Shown: positions 1 through 10,477 of the stretch, in pieces
Layout: every line of letters starts with the position of its first letter
Numbering within the stretch: position 1 is the first letter of the stretch
Source: Bos javanicus
Lineage: Eukaryota; Chordata; Mammalia; Artiodactyla; Bovidae
NCBI RefSeq assembly: GCF_032452875.1
Contig: NC_083885.1
Coordinates: 64,347,925-64,411,924, forward strand
Direction of reading: 5' to 3'
Length of the DNA stretch: 64,000 nt
Notes under the pieces: model-generated
Database searches by the model: none
What the model saw: the letters and a program-made list of their open reading frames with translations, nothing else
What the model was told of the DNA's origin: nothing
Position numbers and translations under genes: made by a program

Positions 1-14
1 GATCTATGGGTAAG

Positions 15-102
15 GAGGCCCTAAGGATTAAATGAGTTAATCCATGTTTGATGCCCAGCATATAGGAGGTGCTGAATTACCATCAGCTACTGTTACTGCC
101 AC
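15..102 (+). repeat. MIR SINE 3' fragment
   Basis: The stretch resembles the 3' half of an ancient MIR element (an ATGAGTTAAT-like segment, then a CAGCATATAGGAGGTGCTGAAT-type tail). It is strongly diverged. Bases 103-295 are unique GC-rich sequence in which I see no gene. Confidence 0.5.
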
Positions 103-294
103 CCACTCCACAGGTCCTTGGCTCTCCCGAGTGCTCTAAGTCCCCCACCCCGTGGACCCTGAGCTGACTTAACCTCCTGAGAGGAGGCCTCACCTCCTGG
201 CCAGTCCTGTCATGGATCCATGTGCCCGCCCAGGGGCTCTGGGCTCATAAAGGGCCCCCTCTGCCTTGTGGGTCACTCCTACTGGATAAAGAAG

Positions 295-546
295 CAGTAC
301 CAGGCAGTGGCTGAGAGCGTGGGCTCAGGAGCCTGAAAGCCTGCAATGAAATCCTGGCTCTACGCCTCAACGGCGGTGTTTCCTTGGGCAACTGCCTTAA
401 CATCTCCGAGCTTCATTTGCTCAATGGGCTTCATAATAACCATATCTGCCTCTGTAGTTGTCATGGAGTGGAAAGGAGGAATGCATATATGGTTCCAGCA
501 CAGTATCTGGTGTGGCTGGAGTAAGTTCTCAGTGAATGTCAACTAT
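295..546 (+). repeat. MIR SINE
   Basis: Nearly full-length but diverged MIR. It has the GGCTCAGGAGCCTGAA-like start, the CCTTGGGCAACTGCCTTAA core, the CATTTGCTCAATGGG segment and a 3' end near GTGAATGTCAACTATT. The next 130 bases are AT-rich with nothing recognisable. Confidence 0.65.
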
Positions 547-671
547 TAGATTTTATTAATTTTGACATTTGATTTGTATATTTTATATATGTATTAGTAG
601 TCATTCTTATTATATGATATTATTATTTGGTTCTTTTGCCCATATGTCCTTTGGCCAGTCCTGGTAATAAT

Positions 672-850
672 TCTTTTTAAAAAAACACTTTATGAGGTAT
701 GAATGACATAGAAAATCTGTACTTATTTAGTTAATACAACTTGATAAGTTTGGAAAGTGTACACCCATGGAACATCACCACAATTGAGGCCATAAGCTTA
801 TCCATCACCTCCAAAAGTTTCCTCCTGCCCCCTTTGTTTTTGAATGTCTT
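672..850 (-). repeat. Old L1M-type LINE fragment
   Basis: The plus strand reads as the complement of the conserved L1M 3' end (TTTATGAGGTATGAATGACATA, then GTGTACACCCATGGAACATCACCACAATTGAGG, ending CCTCCAAAAGTTTCCTC). Bases 850-1410 hold AT-rich unassigned sequence with a short A-run near 1285. Confidence 0.5.
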
Positions 851-1409
851 CAGAGAGTCTTCTCTTAGTATGCCCCATCTCAGTGAACTTGCTCACTACA
901 TAATGTATTTACTGAGCAGCCTCCACGCTTTGTGTTTGGGCTGTGGTGCGGGAGTGGAGGTGTCCACTGAATACACGATGGACAGTCCTGGAAGTCTCAG
1001 AGCCAACACCATACAGCAAAGGATGCTGCGGGGCAGACAGCAGGGGCCACTTTCCTCTGGACGCCTGAGGAGACTTCCCTGGAAGTAAAGTGTAGCCCCA
1101 AAGCATCAAACCTGAGTTTTTTGCATGTGCACATCCAAGACCACTCATTCTAGTGCTTCATCTGTCTTGGTTTCCTGTCTAACAGCACAAACCAATTCAC
1201 CACAAGGAAAACCTCCCCAAGTTCCAGAGGTGAAGATAGGCTCTATTTTTAAAAAAATCAGAATTACACTAGATGTGATTAAGGAAAAAAAAAAACACTT
1301 TCAGAAAAAAGCCCCGCTATACTGAAACAAAAACAGTTGACAAGTCCTTCTAAATTATGTAGGTAAAAGAAGAAGTCAAGACAATAATCACAGACAAGTG
1401 AAAAGTGAA

Positions 1410-1935
1410 GACACCATGGTGCAGTTGTTTTGGAAAATAATCTGATAGTTCCTTAGACGGTTAAACAGAGTTACGTTACAACCCAGCAATTCCACTCCTG
1501 AATATACACCCAAGAGAACTGAGAACATGTGTTCAAACTAATGTGTGAACTGCAGAATTCCTAGTAACCAAAAAGTGGAAACAACCCAAATGCCTATCAA
1601 CCAATGAATGGATAAATAACACGTGGTCTAACCACACAGTGGAATATTATCCAGCCATTAAAAGGAATGAAGCACTGACATATATTAAAATGTGGATGAA
1701 CTTCAGAGCAAACCCAGAGACGAAAAGTAAATGACGGGTTGCCAGGGGCTGGTCAATGGAGGGAATGGGAGAGGGTGCCAATGAGGACACATTTGCATTT
1801 GGGATGATGAAAATGTTCTCAAATTGACTGTGGTGATGGTTGCACAACTCTGTGAACATACAATAAACCAACAAGTTGTACTTTTTGTGGTACGTGGGGT
1901 GTATATTGATACAAGTGTATTAAGGCACAACACAT
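1410..1935 (+). repeat. Old L1M-type LINE 3' end
   Basis: Characteristic L1 3' landmarks appear in order: ACCCAGCAATTCCACTCCT, AAACAACCCAAATGCC, GGAATATTATCCAGCC, and near the end GACTGTGGTGATGGTTGCACAACTCTGTGAA. The copy is interrupted by many indels and is non-coding. Bases 1935-2480 are unassigned AT-rich sequence. Confidence 0.7.
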
Positions 1936-2479
1936 CAGAACTTAGGTAAGTGAACTGACACATTTAGACATTAAAATAAATTCCAGGTGGATTCAGAAGT
2001 TCACTGTTAACATCGAAATGATAAATGGGAAAAAAAGAAACAAAATACAAGTGGTGTGAGACCTGTATTGGATGGAGAAACCCTTTCACAGCTTAAAAAC
2101 AATGGAAGGCACCAGAGGAGGACAGAGACTCAATTCTGAAAATAAGAAATGCTTTTGGGCACAAAAAATAGAAAATAAGAAATGAAAAGCAAAGCTGGGA
2201 AGTATATTTGCCACAAATATTTTCACACACACTTCTTTAAAATCTTCAAGGATACTAGGATTCCTGGAGACTGGGAAAGCACAGGATAGATCATTTAACC
2301 CCCAAGAGAAATGGCTAATAAACATTTTTAAAAAATCAAACCTCACTAAGATACAGATAATGTTACTCAGAAAAGATCTTGTGACACCATTTCTCATCTA
2401 TCATGCTCAAAGCTTATATCATTTGTCACTTAAATCCATTTATCCATACATCCATTTATCACTTATATCCAACTTGCAG

Positions 2480-2668
2480 TGGCTCTGTGCCTGCCAATGC
2501 AGAAAATGAGGGTTCAATCCCTGGGTTGGGCAGATCCCCTGGAGAAAGCAATGGCAACACACTCCAGTATTCTTGCCTGGAAAATTCCATGAACAGATGA
2601 GCCCGGTGGGCTGCAGTCCATGGGGTTGCAGAATCAGACATGGCTGAGCACGCACACACATGCACAAT
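2480..2668 (+). repeat. Bov-tA SINE
   Basis: tRNA-derived ruminant SINE joined to a BovB tail. It shows GGTTCAATCCCTGGGTTGGG, CTCCAGTATTCTTGCCTGG, GGGCTGCAGTCCATGGGGTT and an ATCAGACATGGCTGAGCACG tail. Confidence 0.85.
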
Positions 2669-3005
2669 AAATACCCAACAGCCATTGAAAACTGGAGACA
2701 AATAAGTACCCAGCAGTGGGGGAACGATTAAGTAAGCCAGGTACAGCCCCAAGATAAAATTTCTATGGAGTCATTAAAACAGAGTTTCCCAAAGAGTTTT
2801 TAACAATGTAGAGAAACGTTAAGGAAGAAATCTTAGATGAAAAAGCAGGAAAAAAAAAAAACTGCTCAGCTGGGGTGATTCATATTTTTGCGAAACAATA
2901 TGTTTCCAGAGAGAGAAAGACACGACATTCAGGGGTGGTTACCTCCTGGGATGAAATCCAGGGTAATTCTGATCCTGTCTGCTCTACTCTTCTGGATATT
3001 CTAAG

Positions 3006-3128
3006 TTTTTTTTTTTTTTTGGCTCCACCACATGGCATGCAGGATCTTCCCCAACCAGGGATTGAACTCATGTGCCCTGCACTGGGAGCACAGAATTTTA
3101 ACCACTGGACCACGAGGGAAGTCCTGGA
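3006..3128 (-). repeat. CHR-type tRNA-Glu SINE
   Basis: A T-run followed by GGCTCCACCACATGGCATGC, CCAACCAGGGATTGAACTCA and CCACTGGACCACGAGGGAAG reads as the reverse complement of the cetartiodactyl CHR SINE. Bases 3130-4048 hold unassigned diverged sequence with no convincing gene. Confidence 0.8.
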
Positions 3129-4048
3129 TTCTCTAAGCTTTTTATGATGATCATCTATTTCCTAACCTTTGGGGAATTTTCTTTTATGATACATTATTTA
3201 CAGCATTGAGAAATGATTTTTAAGAAGTCAAATCCACCAATACCAGATGGACCTGAGATGCACTGCTTATGCACCCAAACAAGTGATATTTGTAAAGTTT
3301 TCAAAGGCTGGGGAAATCATTACTGATTAAAGTGGGATGAAAAAAACAAGGCTCCAAGATAAAAATAGCAGAGCCAATTCTGGATCAATTTTAAAAACTA
3401 ATCATCAGAGAAGACAATAAATGATACACAAATAATCCACATAGTTATCTCTGGGTATAGGCACCATGGTGAATATACTGTCTCACCTACAGGTTACTGG
3501 ATTTTCCCTATTTTCTATAAAGAGTATTTGCATATTTTTATATTGAGATATTTCTGGGATAAAAGCAAGTTTAGTGAAAAGTTCAATATACAGCCATATA
3601 TGTACCACCTTTAAAATATCAGGAAACTTTATACTGAGAGTGGGGACGCCCGCCTGTGTGCGGCACCTAGTGTCCTCCCTTCCCAGGGGGTGACTGCTGG
3701 CTGAAAGGTGTGGGTCTTGTTCCAGCGAGCCTTGTACACATTTAAACCTTCCCTTTCCAGGTGCCCTCCTGCATCTCCTGAGGGCTCACAGGGCAGAACT
3801 GGTCACTCCCCAGCTGTCCTGACCTCCTTGGTTGACCAAAGCCAGTGTCAGGGGCAGGCAAGAGGCTTCCGGGTTTGAAGGGGGCAGAGTGGACAGAAGC
3901 ATCACCCCTGAGCACCAGGTGGGCAGAGCCCCCAGGAGGTGGGGACATAGGCCCTGGGCAGGTCTGGGGGTCAGAGGGTCGTCCCTGGGCAGAGGCCCAA
4001 ACCTGTGGGCTGAGCCTCTGGAAAGGAGAGGCAGGCGGCAGGACTCAC

Positions 4049-4120
4049 CAGGGCCTCATCAGTCAGCAGCTGGGTGGCCACCCCTCCACTGCCCACAGTG
4101 ACCGAACGGCAGGCTGTGGT
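4049..4120 (-). other. Candidate internal exon of a gene starting at about 6.1 kb
   Basis: On the minus strand a 72-nt segment is bounded by a pyrimidine-rich acceptor (CTTTCTCTCCCCAG) and a consensus donor (CTG|GTGAGTCC). One frame is open throughout (24 codons, no Met). The other two contain a stop near the 3' end. It lies 1.9 kb downstream of the CpG-island first exon at 6051, so it could be exon 2 of that gene (5' untranslated or coding). I recognise no protein in it. Splice-site quality is the only evidence, and chance pairs of this strength do occur. Confidence 0.35.
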
Positions 4121-4206
4121 CTGGGGAGAGAAAGGGAGGCATGGTGAGAGGCCAGGCCTAGGTCCGTCTCACGGTGCAGACAGGACAAACACACACATGC
4201 CCCCAG

Positions 4207-4280
4207 AGAGGCAGGAGGGAGGGACACACACACACACACACACACACGTTAACAGCAAACACTTGGAGGGACACACACAC
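4207..4280. repeat. (CA)n microsatellite, two blocks
   Basis: Two CA runs (about 4209-4247 and 4271-4280) are separated by a GTTAACAGCAAACACTTGGAGGGA-type spacer that recurs after the second block as GTTAATAGCAAATACT, so the block has been duplicated locally. Confidence 0.8.
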
Positions 4281-4394
4281 ACGTTAATAGCAAATACTCA
4301 GGTGCTTGCCACCTGCCAAGCACTGGACCATCTCTCACTTAATCCTCCTAGTACCCCTGAAAGGTGGGCACTATTTCCACCCACCCCATTTCAC

Positions 4395-4735
4395 CATATG
4401 ATATCTACATGTGGAATCTAAAATACGACAGAGATGCACATATCAACGAAACAGACTCACGGAGCAGACTTGCGGTTGCAAGGAGGAGCAGGGGCTTCAG
4501 GGAAGGATGGACTGGGAGTCTGGGGTTAGCAGATGCAAACTATTATATAGAATGGAGAAACAGCAAGGTCCCACTGTACAGCACAGGGAATTACATTCAA
4601 TATCCTGTGACAAACCGTAATGGAAAAGGATAGGAAAAAGCACATAAATGCGTAACTAAATCACTTTGCTGTACAGCAGAAATTAACACAACATTGTAAA
4701 TCCACTGTACTTCAATAAAAAAGAACGTTATCAAT
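4395..4735 (+). repeat. Ruminant L1 3' UTR
   Basis: The sequence runs from ATATGATATCTACATGTGGA through CCCACTGTACAGCACAGGGA and CTTTGCTGTACAGCAGAAAT to ACTTCAATAAAAAA. This is the 3' end typical of bovid L1, truncated 5'. It carries an AATAAA near its A-rich end. Confidence 0.75.
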
Positions 4736-4904
4736 TTAAATGTTGGTCCCCATTTTAAACAGTGAAATTTCAAATAAAAAAGCAATATAATTATTTTTTA
4801 AAAAGAAGCCCCACTGTATATCACAAAGGATCATAAACACACAGGCTGGTGTCTTTCACAAACCTCAGCGCACCATGCCTTGCACACACAAATGCCTGAG
4901 AAAG

Positions 4905-5330
4905 CCCTCAGCAAAAACGTCCTCTAGCTTAAAATTCTTCCATGGCTTCCCACAGGCATTAGAAATCAGGAGTCTTCACCACTGCCCACGTGGCCCTTAT
5001 GGTCTGCCCTGAGGACCTTCCCTCTCCCACTCTACTCCCCTGCAAACACTTGGCCTCAGGTGCACTGGCCTTCGCAGCTGCTGTTCCCTCTATCAGAAAT
5101 GCTCTTCCCTTGGCTGGCTCCTTCTCACCGTTAATTCAAATGTCACCTCGTGGAGAAGTTTCCCATTCCCAGGGCCCCAAGCTCAAGCATTAATAGCAAC
5201 CACCCCTCACCCTCTGCCATCTTCTTATAGCCCGCATCATTGCTGACAACTGTCTCTTTAAAAAGTTATTTTCAAGCTTGTCATCTGTCTTCCCTCCCCA
5301 AGAATGAAAGCCCCAGGGATGCAGAAATGA
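4905..5330 (+). repeat. L2 LINE 3' region
   Basis: Diverged L2-like sequence: GCAGCTGCTGTTCCCTCTAT, AATGCTCTTCCC, AATTCAAATGTCACCTC, then CTGTCTTCCCTCCCCAAGAATG. It is non-coding. Confidence 0.55.
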
Positions 5331-5366
5331 TCATATGTGGATTGTGATTCTGGCATCCAGCTTCTT

Positions 5367-5411
5367 GTTGTTTAGTCGCTAAGTCACGTCTGACTCTTTG
5401 CAACCCCTTGG
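5367..5411 (-). repeat. Bov SINE tail fragment
   Basis: A short copy of the terminal GTTGTTTAGTCGCTAAGTCA / GTCTGACTCTTTGCAACCCC segment, read as the reverse complement of the Bov SINE 3' end. Confidence 0.7.
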
Positions 5412-5699
5412 AAAAGTGACAGATGAGACAGGTGGACACCTGGATGACACTCTCACAAAGACACCATGGACAGAAATAAAGGCAGACACACAACTAAGGA
5501 TGTGGACACGGGTGGTCACCCAGGGATGTCCCCCAACAGGGACAGGCAAAGACTAGACAAAGGGGACACCCACACAGACCAAGACAGGCACACACACACA
5601 CCGATGTGCATACAGCCACACACACACACACGCAGACAGGGATTCGCCTCCTTCCGCATCCCATCAGATTAGGTTGGTAACGGCTTCCTGACTCCAGGC

Positions 5700-5995
5700 T
5701 TCTTCCCCGCCTCTCGCTGAGCCGGCACGCCCCTCCCCTGAGCCCGCACACCTTCCCCTCAGTCCACCGGCCCTCGCCCAGCCCGCCCGCTCTCCCTCGG
5801 CCCTCAGTTCCCAACTGGACCCTCACGCCCTCCCCTCAGCGCTCCCCTTCAGCCTTCAATTCCCACCTGCACCCTCACGCTCTCCCCTCGGCCCTCTCCG
5901 CCGGTACACCCTCCCCTCGGCCCTCAGTTCCCACTGGGACCCTGGCGCCCCTCCCCTCACGCCCCTCCCTTCAGCCCGCACTCCTCTTCTCGGGA
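5700..5995. repeat. Degenerate C-rich minisatellite in intron 1
   Basis: The plus strand is a polypyrimidine-rich series of diverged units built on CCCTCCCCTCGGCCCTCAGT and TTCCCAACTGGACCCTCACG. The minus (transcribed-sense) strand is therefore G-rich. It starts about 55 bp past the predicted first-exon donor. Confidence 0.55.
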
Positions 5996-6050
5996 CCGAC
6001 CCCGCCCACTCCCCTTCTCCCGCCCCTGCCCCGGCCGCCGCCGGACTCAC

Positions 6051-6135
6051 CCGCGCCGCTCGGTCTGGACAAGGATCACCGCGCTAGGCGCGCCAGGCCG
6101 CGCTGCGCCTGCGCGGTCGGCCCGACCACACTTCC
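6051..6135 (-). other. Probable non-coding first exon of a minus-strand gene
   Basis: A strong donor (GCGCGG|GTGAGTCC, exon end at 6051) lies at the downstream edge of the CpG island. The 5' limit at about 6135 is a guess from the promoter element. In human the gene after ZNF470 is ZNF71, so this may be its first exon. That is inference from gene order only, since no ZNF71 coding sequence is in the window. Confidence 0.45.
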
Positions 6136-6228
6136 CAGAAGCCCGCGCGCGGAGCGGAACCCACCCGAGACCCGACCGCGCCTCTCCACTCCCAGAGGCC
6201 CGCGCGGCACTGGAGCCGCGGCCAAAGG

Positions 6229-6392
6229 AAGTTGGATAGGAAGAGGGGAGGAATCGAGGGCTGGGAAGAGAGAAGGAAAACGGAGACTGGAGGAAGAGAG
6301 ATGGGGGAGGGGAAGGCAGAAGAGTGGAGAGCAGAGGGTTTGCTTAGAGAGGAAGAAGGGGGAAGGAGAGAAAATTCCAGAAAAGGAGGGTG
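6229..6392. repeat. Polypurine tract upstream of CpG promoter
   Basis: About 160 bases on the plus strand are almost entirely A and G (GGAAGAGGGGAGGAATCGAG, then GGAAGAGAGATGGGGGAGGG). The tract abuts the upstream side of the CpG island. Confidence 0.7.
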
Positions 6393-6556
6393 CCAGGTCC
6401 ACCCATCTCCTGGGCTGGACTGAGGGATGGTTCTGGGCAGCTTACTTCAGCGTGATGTTATACAAAATAGCTGAATTATAGGAAGTTTGGGAAACATACA
6501 GAGATGCAAAGTAACAAATGATCATAAGAAAAATACAGTGTTCACCCTTTTTATTA

Positions 6557-6868
6557 TGGCTTCCCTTAGAGCTCAGTTGGTAAAGAATCCACCTGAAATG
6601 CAGGAGACCCCCCCAGGTTCGATTCCTGGGTCAGGAAGATCTGCTGGAGAAGGGAATAGGCTACCCACTCCAGTATTCTTGGTCTTCCCTTATGGCTCAG
6701 CTGGAAAGGAATCTGCAATGCGGGACACCTGGGTTCGATCCCTGGTTGGGAAGATCCCCTGGAGAAGGGAAAGGCTACCCACTCGAGTATTCTGGCCTGG
6801 AGAAGTCCATGAACTGTATATGTATACTCCATGGAGTTGCAGAGAGTCAGATATGACTGAGCAACTTA
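6557..6868 (+). repeat. Two adjacent Bov-tA SINEs
   Basis: Two head-to-tail copies. The first (6557-6681) stops after CCACTCCAGTATTCTTGG. The second (6682-6868) is fuller, with a TTCGATCCCTGGTTGGGAAG box and an AGTCAGATATGACTGAGCAA tail. Each keeps its own tRNA-like B box. Confidence 0.85.
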
Positions 6869-6869
6869 A

Positions 6870-8100
6870 CTTAAATGCCAGCTCCTGTTGTTGGCGTTTT
6901 TATGACTTAAGAACGTGTTTAATCCTCACAACCAAGCTTCCAGGTGAGACAGTGGTACAGACAAGAGAGGCGGCACAGGAGGACCGTGGCGGGGCCGGGG
7001 TGGGAACCAGACCTCCCGGCTGGGCCTCTTACACCACAAATCACAAAGCCAAGCACAAAAGCATTTGCTGAAATGTCTGGGTGGCCACAGAAATGTGAAG
7101 AGTCAGCTAGTCTTAGGTAGTCATTAATGACTTCCATTAAATATTTTGACAAATGTAGATATACACATGGCAGCTGTAAAAAAAAAATAACATATCATAG
7201 AGATCCAGTGTACCGTTTATCTGGTTCCTGTAAGGATGACATCTGTTGTTACTTAACCAGGTTCATTTGCCCAAGGCACAGCAAGAAAGACAAGGCTTGC
7301 AACAAGGAAAAGGTTTATTCCTAGGCAGCCAAGCAAGGAGGTGGTAGAACATCTTATCTGCCTCCCTGAGGGGAGGGGCTGGAGATATTTTGGGTTAAAG
7401 AAGCAAAATGGTCTTAGGCATGGGGAAAGGTGCTGGAGGTGGGGGAAAGTGAGACAATCTGTGTTCTGTGCAGGCCTGTCTGAGTTACATGCTTCCTCAT
7501 GTACTCACCTGTAACACAGGGTATGGCCAGCTACTCAAAGGAAAAGGAGATTACAGTCAAAAGAAGGCAAGGAAAACTGGGCAGAGGAAAACAGAAAAAC
7601 ATGTATTTAGGGGTTTATTTTTGATATTGAGTTCACACTAGATTACAGGTCTGGAAAAATGCTTTTCATTTAATATAGCACATTTATCTTTTATGGCTAT
7701 ATACACATTTTTTTCAACAGTTGCATATAATTCTATTGAATGAATTCAGCATAATTAACTTACCCCTTTGCCCATGACCATAAATTGCTAAGAGTTTATC
7801 ATTAAAAATGTTTCCCATTATACATTTACCTACCTTTGTACACTTTGGTTCTGAGGAATATTGATTCAAATGGTCTATATCTATATAGCAATTTATATAA
7901 TGGGAAATGGATTTGCCTTGTTTTTCACACATTCACCAAAACTGGATTATGATCACTCTTCTATGGTTTAAATCAATCTATTGGGGGAAAAAAGCAGATT
8001 ATATTATCACTTTATTTTGCATTGCCTTGATTACTAATGATAGTGGGTAATCTTCTTTTGCTGTTTTTATTTCATTTTTCTTTTAAGTGGCCATTGTCAT
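6870..8100. other. Intergenic sequence, no gene seen
   Basis: AT-rich DNA between the left promoter and ZNF470. At 7690-8070 there is a diverged L1-like stretch (minus orientation; CAACAGTTGCATATAATTCTATTGAA). At 7255-7480 a segment with CAAGGAAAAGGTTTATTCCT could be an old LTR or other retroposon, which I could not classify. No coding potential was found. Confidence 0.45.
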
Positions 8101-8222
8101 TGTTTAGTTGCTAAGTCACGTCTGACTCTGCTACCCCATGGTCTGTAGCCTGCCAGGCTCTTGTCCATGGGATTTCCCAGGGAAGAATACTGGTGTGGGT
8201 TGCCGTTAGCACTGTCCATTTT
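8100..8222 (-). repeat. Bov SINE fragment
   Basis: Reverse complement of the Bov-tA 3' half: GTTTAGTTGCTAAGTCACGT, CTGTAGCCTGCCAGGCTC, TCCATGGGATTTCCCAGGGA, ending GGTGTGGGTTGCCG. Confidence 0.75.
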
Positions 8223-8960
8223 CCTGAGTTGCAGGCGTTACTATTACTGATTTGTAATGGTACTTTTAGTATTAGGGAGTATTGCCCTTTGTCATATTTG
8301 TTGCAAACGTTTTTCTTCAGTCTTTCATTTATCTCTTAACTGATGGTTTCACACAGAAGTGTTACTCAGTTTAATGTCACCTCCTGCGTTATGTGTACTG
8401 CTTAAGAAAGTGTGCCTCCAGCCAAGGTTACAGAAATGTTCTGTTTTTCTTGTACTTTAGTATTGTACATTTAGCGCTCTAATCTGTCAGAACTTCATCA
8501 GGGGCAAAGCATACATCTACGCCTTTCCAGACAGCTAACTGTCCCAAGGCCATCTGATCAAGCTGCCTTCGCCCCACTGAAATGAAAAATCCCTTTTATC
8601 ATATATAAGGGCAATCAAAACTCTCCACGTGCTCTTGACAAGACCACCTATCTCCGAGCCTCTGTGCCAAAGTAAAGAGGAAGCCCCAAACGCCATTGGC
8701 CAGTGCTTGTGTCCTCTGGATACGGACTCCCCTCACACGGCCTTAGGCAGCAGCCAAGAGCAAACCGGAGAGCTCTGGATGCTCCAGGTACCTCCAGGTG
8801 CTGAAGTGCTCCAGGTATAAGTGTTCTCCACCAGGAGTAAGAGTATCTACTAAAGGGCAGGGGGTCTCTTTTTAGGTGATGAAAATATTCTAAAATTAAC
8901 TGTGGTGATGGTTACACAACCCTGAACATACGAAAAGTCACTGAATTTTATATATATATA

Positions 8961-9160
8961 TGGCTTCCTAAGTGGTTCAGTAGTAAAGAATCCTCCTACT
9001 AACATAGGAGAAACAAGAGACTCGGTTTCCATACCTGGGTCAGGAAGGAACACTGAAGGAGGAAATGGGAACCCACTCCAGTATTCTTGCCTGGAATATT
9101 CCATGGAAAGAGGAGCCTGACAGGCTACAGTCTGGGGCATCACAGAGTCAGACACCACTG

Positions 9161-9165
<5 letters not shown>
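8961..9165 (+). repeat. Bov-tA SINE
   Basis: GGCTTCCTAAGTGGTTCAGT start, ATACCTGGGTCAGGAAGG B-box region, CCACTCCAGTATTCTTGCCT and CAGAGTCAGACACCACTGAG tail, running into (CA)n. Confidence 0.85.

Positions 9166-9207
<42 letters not shown>
9163..9207. repeat. (CA)n microsatellite
   Basis: An essentially uninterrupted CA run formed at the 3' end of the preceding SINE. Confidence 0.9.
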
Positions 9208-9209
<2 letters not shown>

Positions 9210-9330
9210 CTCTCAGCAGTGAAAGTGCTGAGTCCTAACCACTGGACTGCCAGGGAACTCCTTGAATCATATACTTTAAATGGGCGAGTATAGCTCAGTA
9301 AGACTGCTGCCAAAACAAAATGAAAACATT

Positions 9331-9425
9331 TGATCCCTGGTCAGGGAACTAGATCCCTTATGCTGCAACTAAGGATTCTGCATGCTGTAACTAAGACCCA
9401 GCACAGCCAAATATATATAAAGGAA
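9331..9425 (+). repeat. CHR SINE 3' part
   Basis: TGATCCCTGGTCAGGGAACT, ATGCTGCAACTAAG and ACCCAGCACAGCCAAATATA are the distal half of a CHR SINE. Confidence 0.7.
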
Positions 9426-9699
9426 AAAAATAAAAACAAAAATCTCTAACAGCCTCTAAATCACGATTCACAAAGGGTGAAAAGAACTCTCATGAACCTT
9501 GTTAAACCATCAGTTCTCCCCGAAACACTCAAAGCATCGTAACTATCCACTTTGAGACTATCACAATTGTTCTCATTATGTCCTTTTTGGCTGACAGTTT
9601 TTTCTAGTTCTTCCCTCACCCCTTGGCTCTAATGCCCATATGTTCTGGGGGTGTAAGGCATCCCCTGCCAGCACCCTGGATCCCCCTGGATCCCTCTTT

Positions 9700-9885
9700 A
9701 GATCGTTTCACATCATGGTACATGTCACATACTTACTATGTAGTGTTGCATTTCAAATTTTAGTTTGTCTTTTCCCACTAGATCTGCAAGATCAAACTTT
9801 TTCCGGTACATTTCACACCTTGCTGCATCCCCAGTACCTAAAACAGTGCCTGGAACATTAGTAAACGTTCCACTAATCTTAATGA
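9700..9885 (+). repeat. L2 LINE 3' end
   Basis: TCCCCAGTACCTAAAACAGT followed by GCCTGGAACATTAGTAAACG is the diagnostic L2 3' terminus. The remaining sequence up to 10338 is AT-rich, with an A-run at 10073-10091 and no gene. Confidence 0.6.
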
Positions 9886-10338
9886 GTATTACAGTACTGT
9901 ACTCCTTGTTATATCACAATACCATATAGATGCTCAAAATGAGCTTGTCAACTTACATCTCGGGACTTCTACTGGAGTACCAGTGGATTCACGTATTTAA
10001 CTTAGGAAGAAATGTCTTTGCCAGACTGAGTATGTCTATACAGAGACATGTCTAGCTTTTCATTTCCTCTGCTTTAAAAAAAAAAAAAAAAACACTTGTT
10101 TTAACATCTACATTCAAAAGCCAACTGCAATATGTATGTTTTCCTGTTTTGGTATTTGTCTTGTCCGTCTCACAGAACAAGATGGGAAGCTTTACTGTAT
10201 TTATTTTATATGCTGGAACAATTCAGTATCACAGGAATTGTCTGTGGTACTTTTCCACAGTTGAAAGTGTTGAACTGTCTTTTGTAGTTTATTCCATGGC
10301 TATTAACCTACTCAAGTTTTCTAGCTGGTTCATTTTAG

Positions 10339-10344
10339 TTTATT
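10339..10344 (-). terminator. Candidate ZNF470 polyadenylation signal
   Basis: AATAAA on the minus strand, 134 bases after the stop codon at 10478. Another AATAAA-like hexamer lies near 10200. Neither is confirmed by a mapped 3' end. Confidence 0.4.
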
Positions 10345-10477
10345 TTTAATACTCTCCCCTGGCAAGTCCCACATTCTGCCAAATGCTTTTGTTCTAAGTG
10401 GCCTAGTCTCACTTCTAAGTGCCAGGTGAGGTGAGGTTTCCTCATCAGTGATGCTACATTCTCCTTTTTTTAAAGCC

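Larger units (their letters stand above)
5690..6215. promoter_or_regulatory. CpG-island promoter, left gene
   Basis: CpG-dense sequence (GCGCTAGGCGCGCCAGGCCGCGCTGCGCCTGCGCGG and neighbours) contrasts with CpG-poor flanks. It contains a CTTCCCAGAAGCCCGC element at 6131-6145, the same core as at the other three CpG islands in the window. TATA-less organisation fits KZFP promoters. It probably drives minus-strand transcription leaving the window at the left. Confidence 0.7.
8862..9310 (+). repeat. L1M 3' end split by nested SINEs and a CA repeat
   Basis: 8862-8945 reads as an L1M 3' end (TTAACTGTGGTGATGGTTAC, then GTCACTGAATTTTATA). Its continuation (ATATACTTTAAATGGGCGAGTATAGCTCAGTAA) resumes at about 9265. 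The gap holds a Bov-tA, a CA repeat and a CHR remnant. Confidence 0.55.

Noticed and set aside
7255..7480. LTR of an endogenous retrovirus
   Set aside because: Only a vague resemblance, with no paired LTR, primer-binding site or internal genes.
8850..9209. Cys-Val repeat peptides encoded by CA/GT tracts (also 4063-4245, 5494-5826, 45401-45742)
   Set aside because: Translated microsatellites, not genes.
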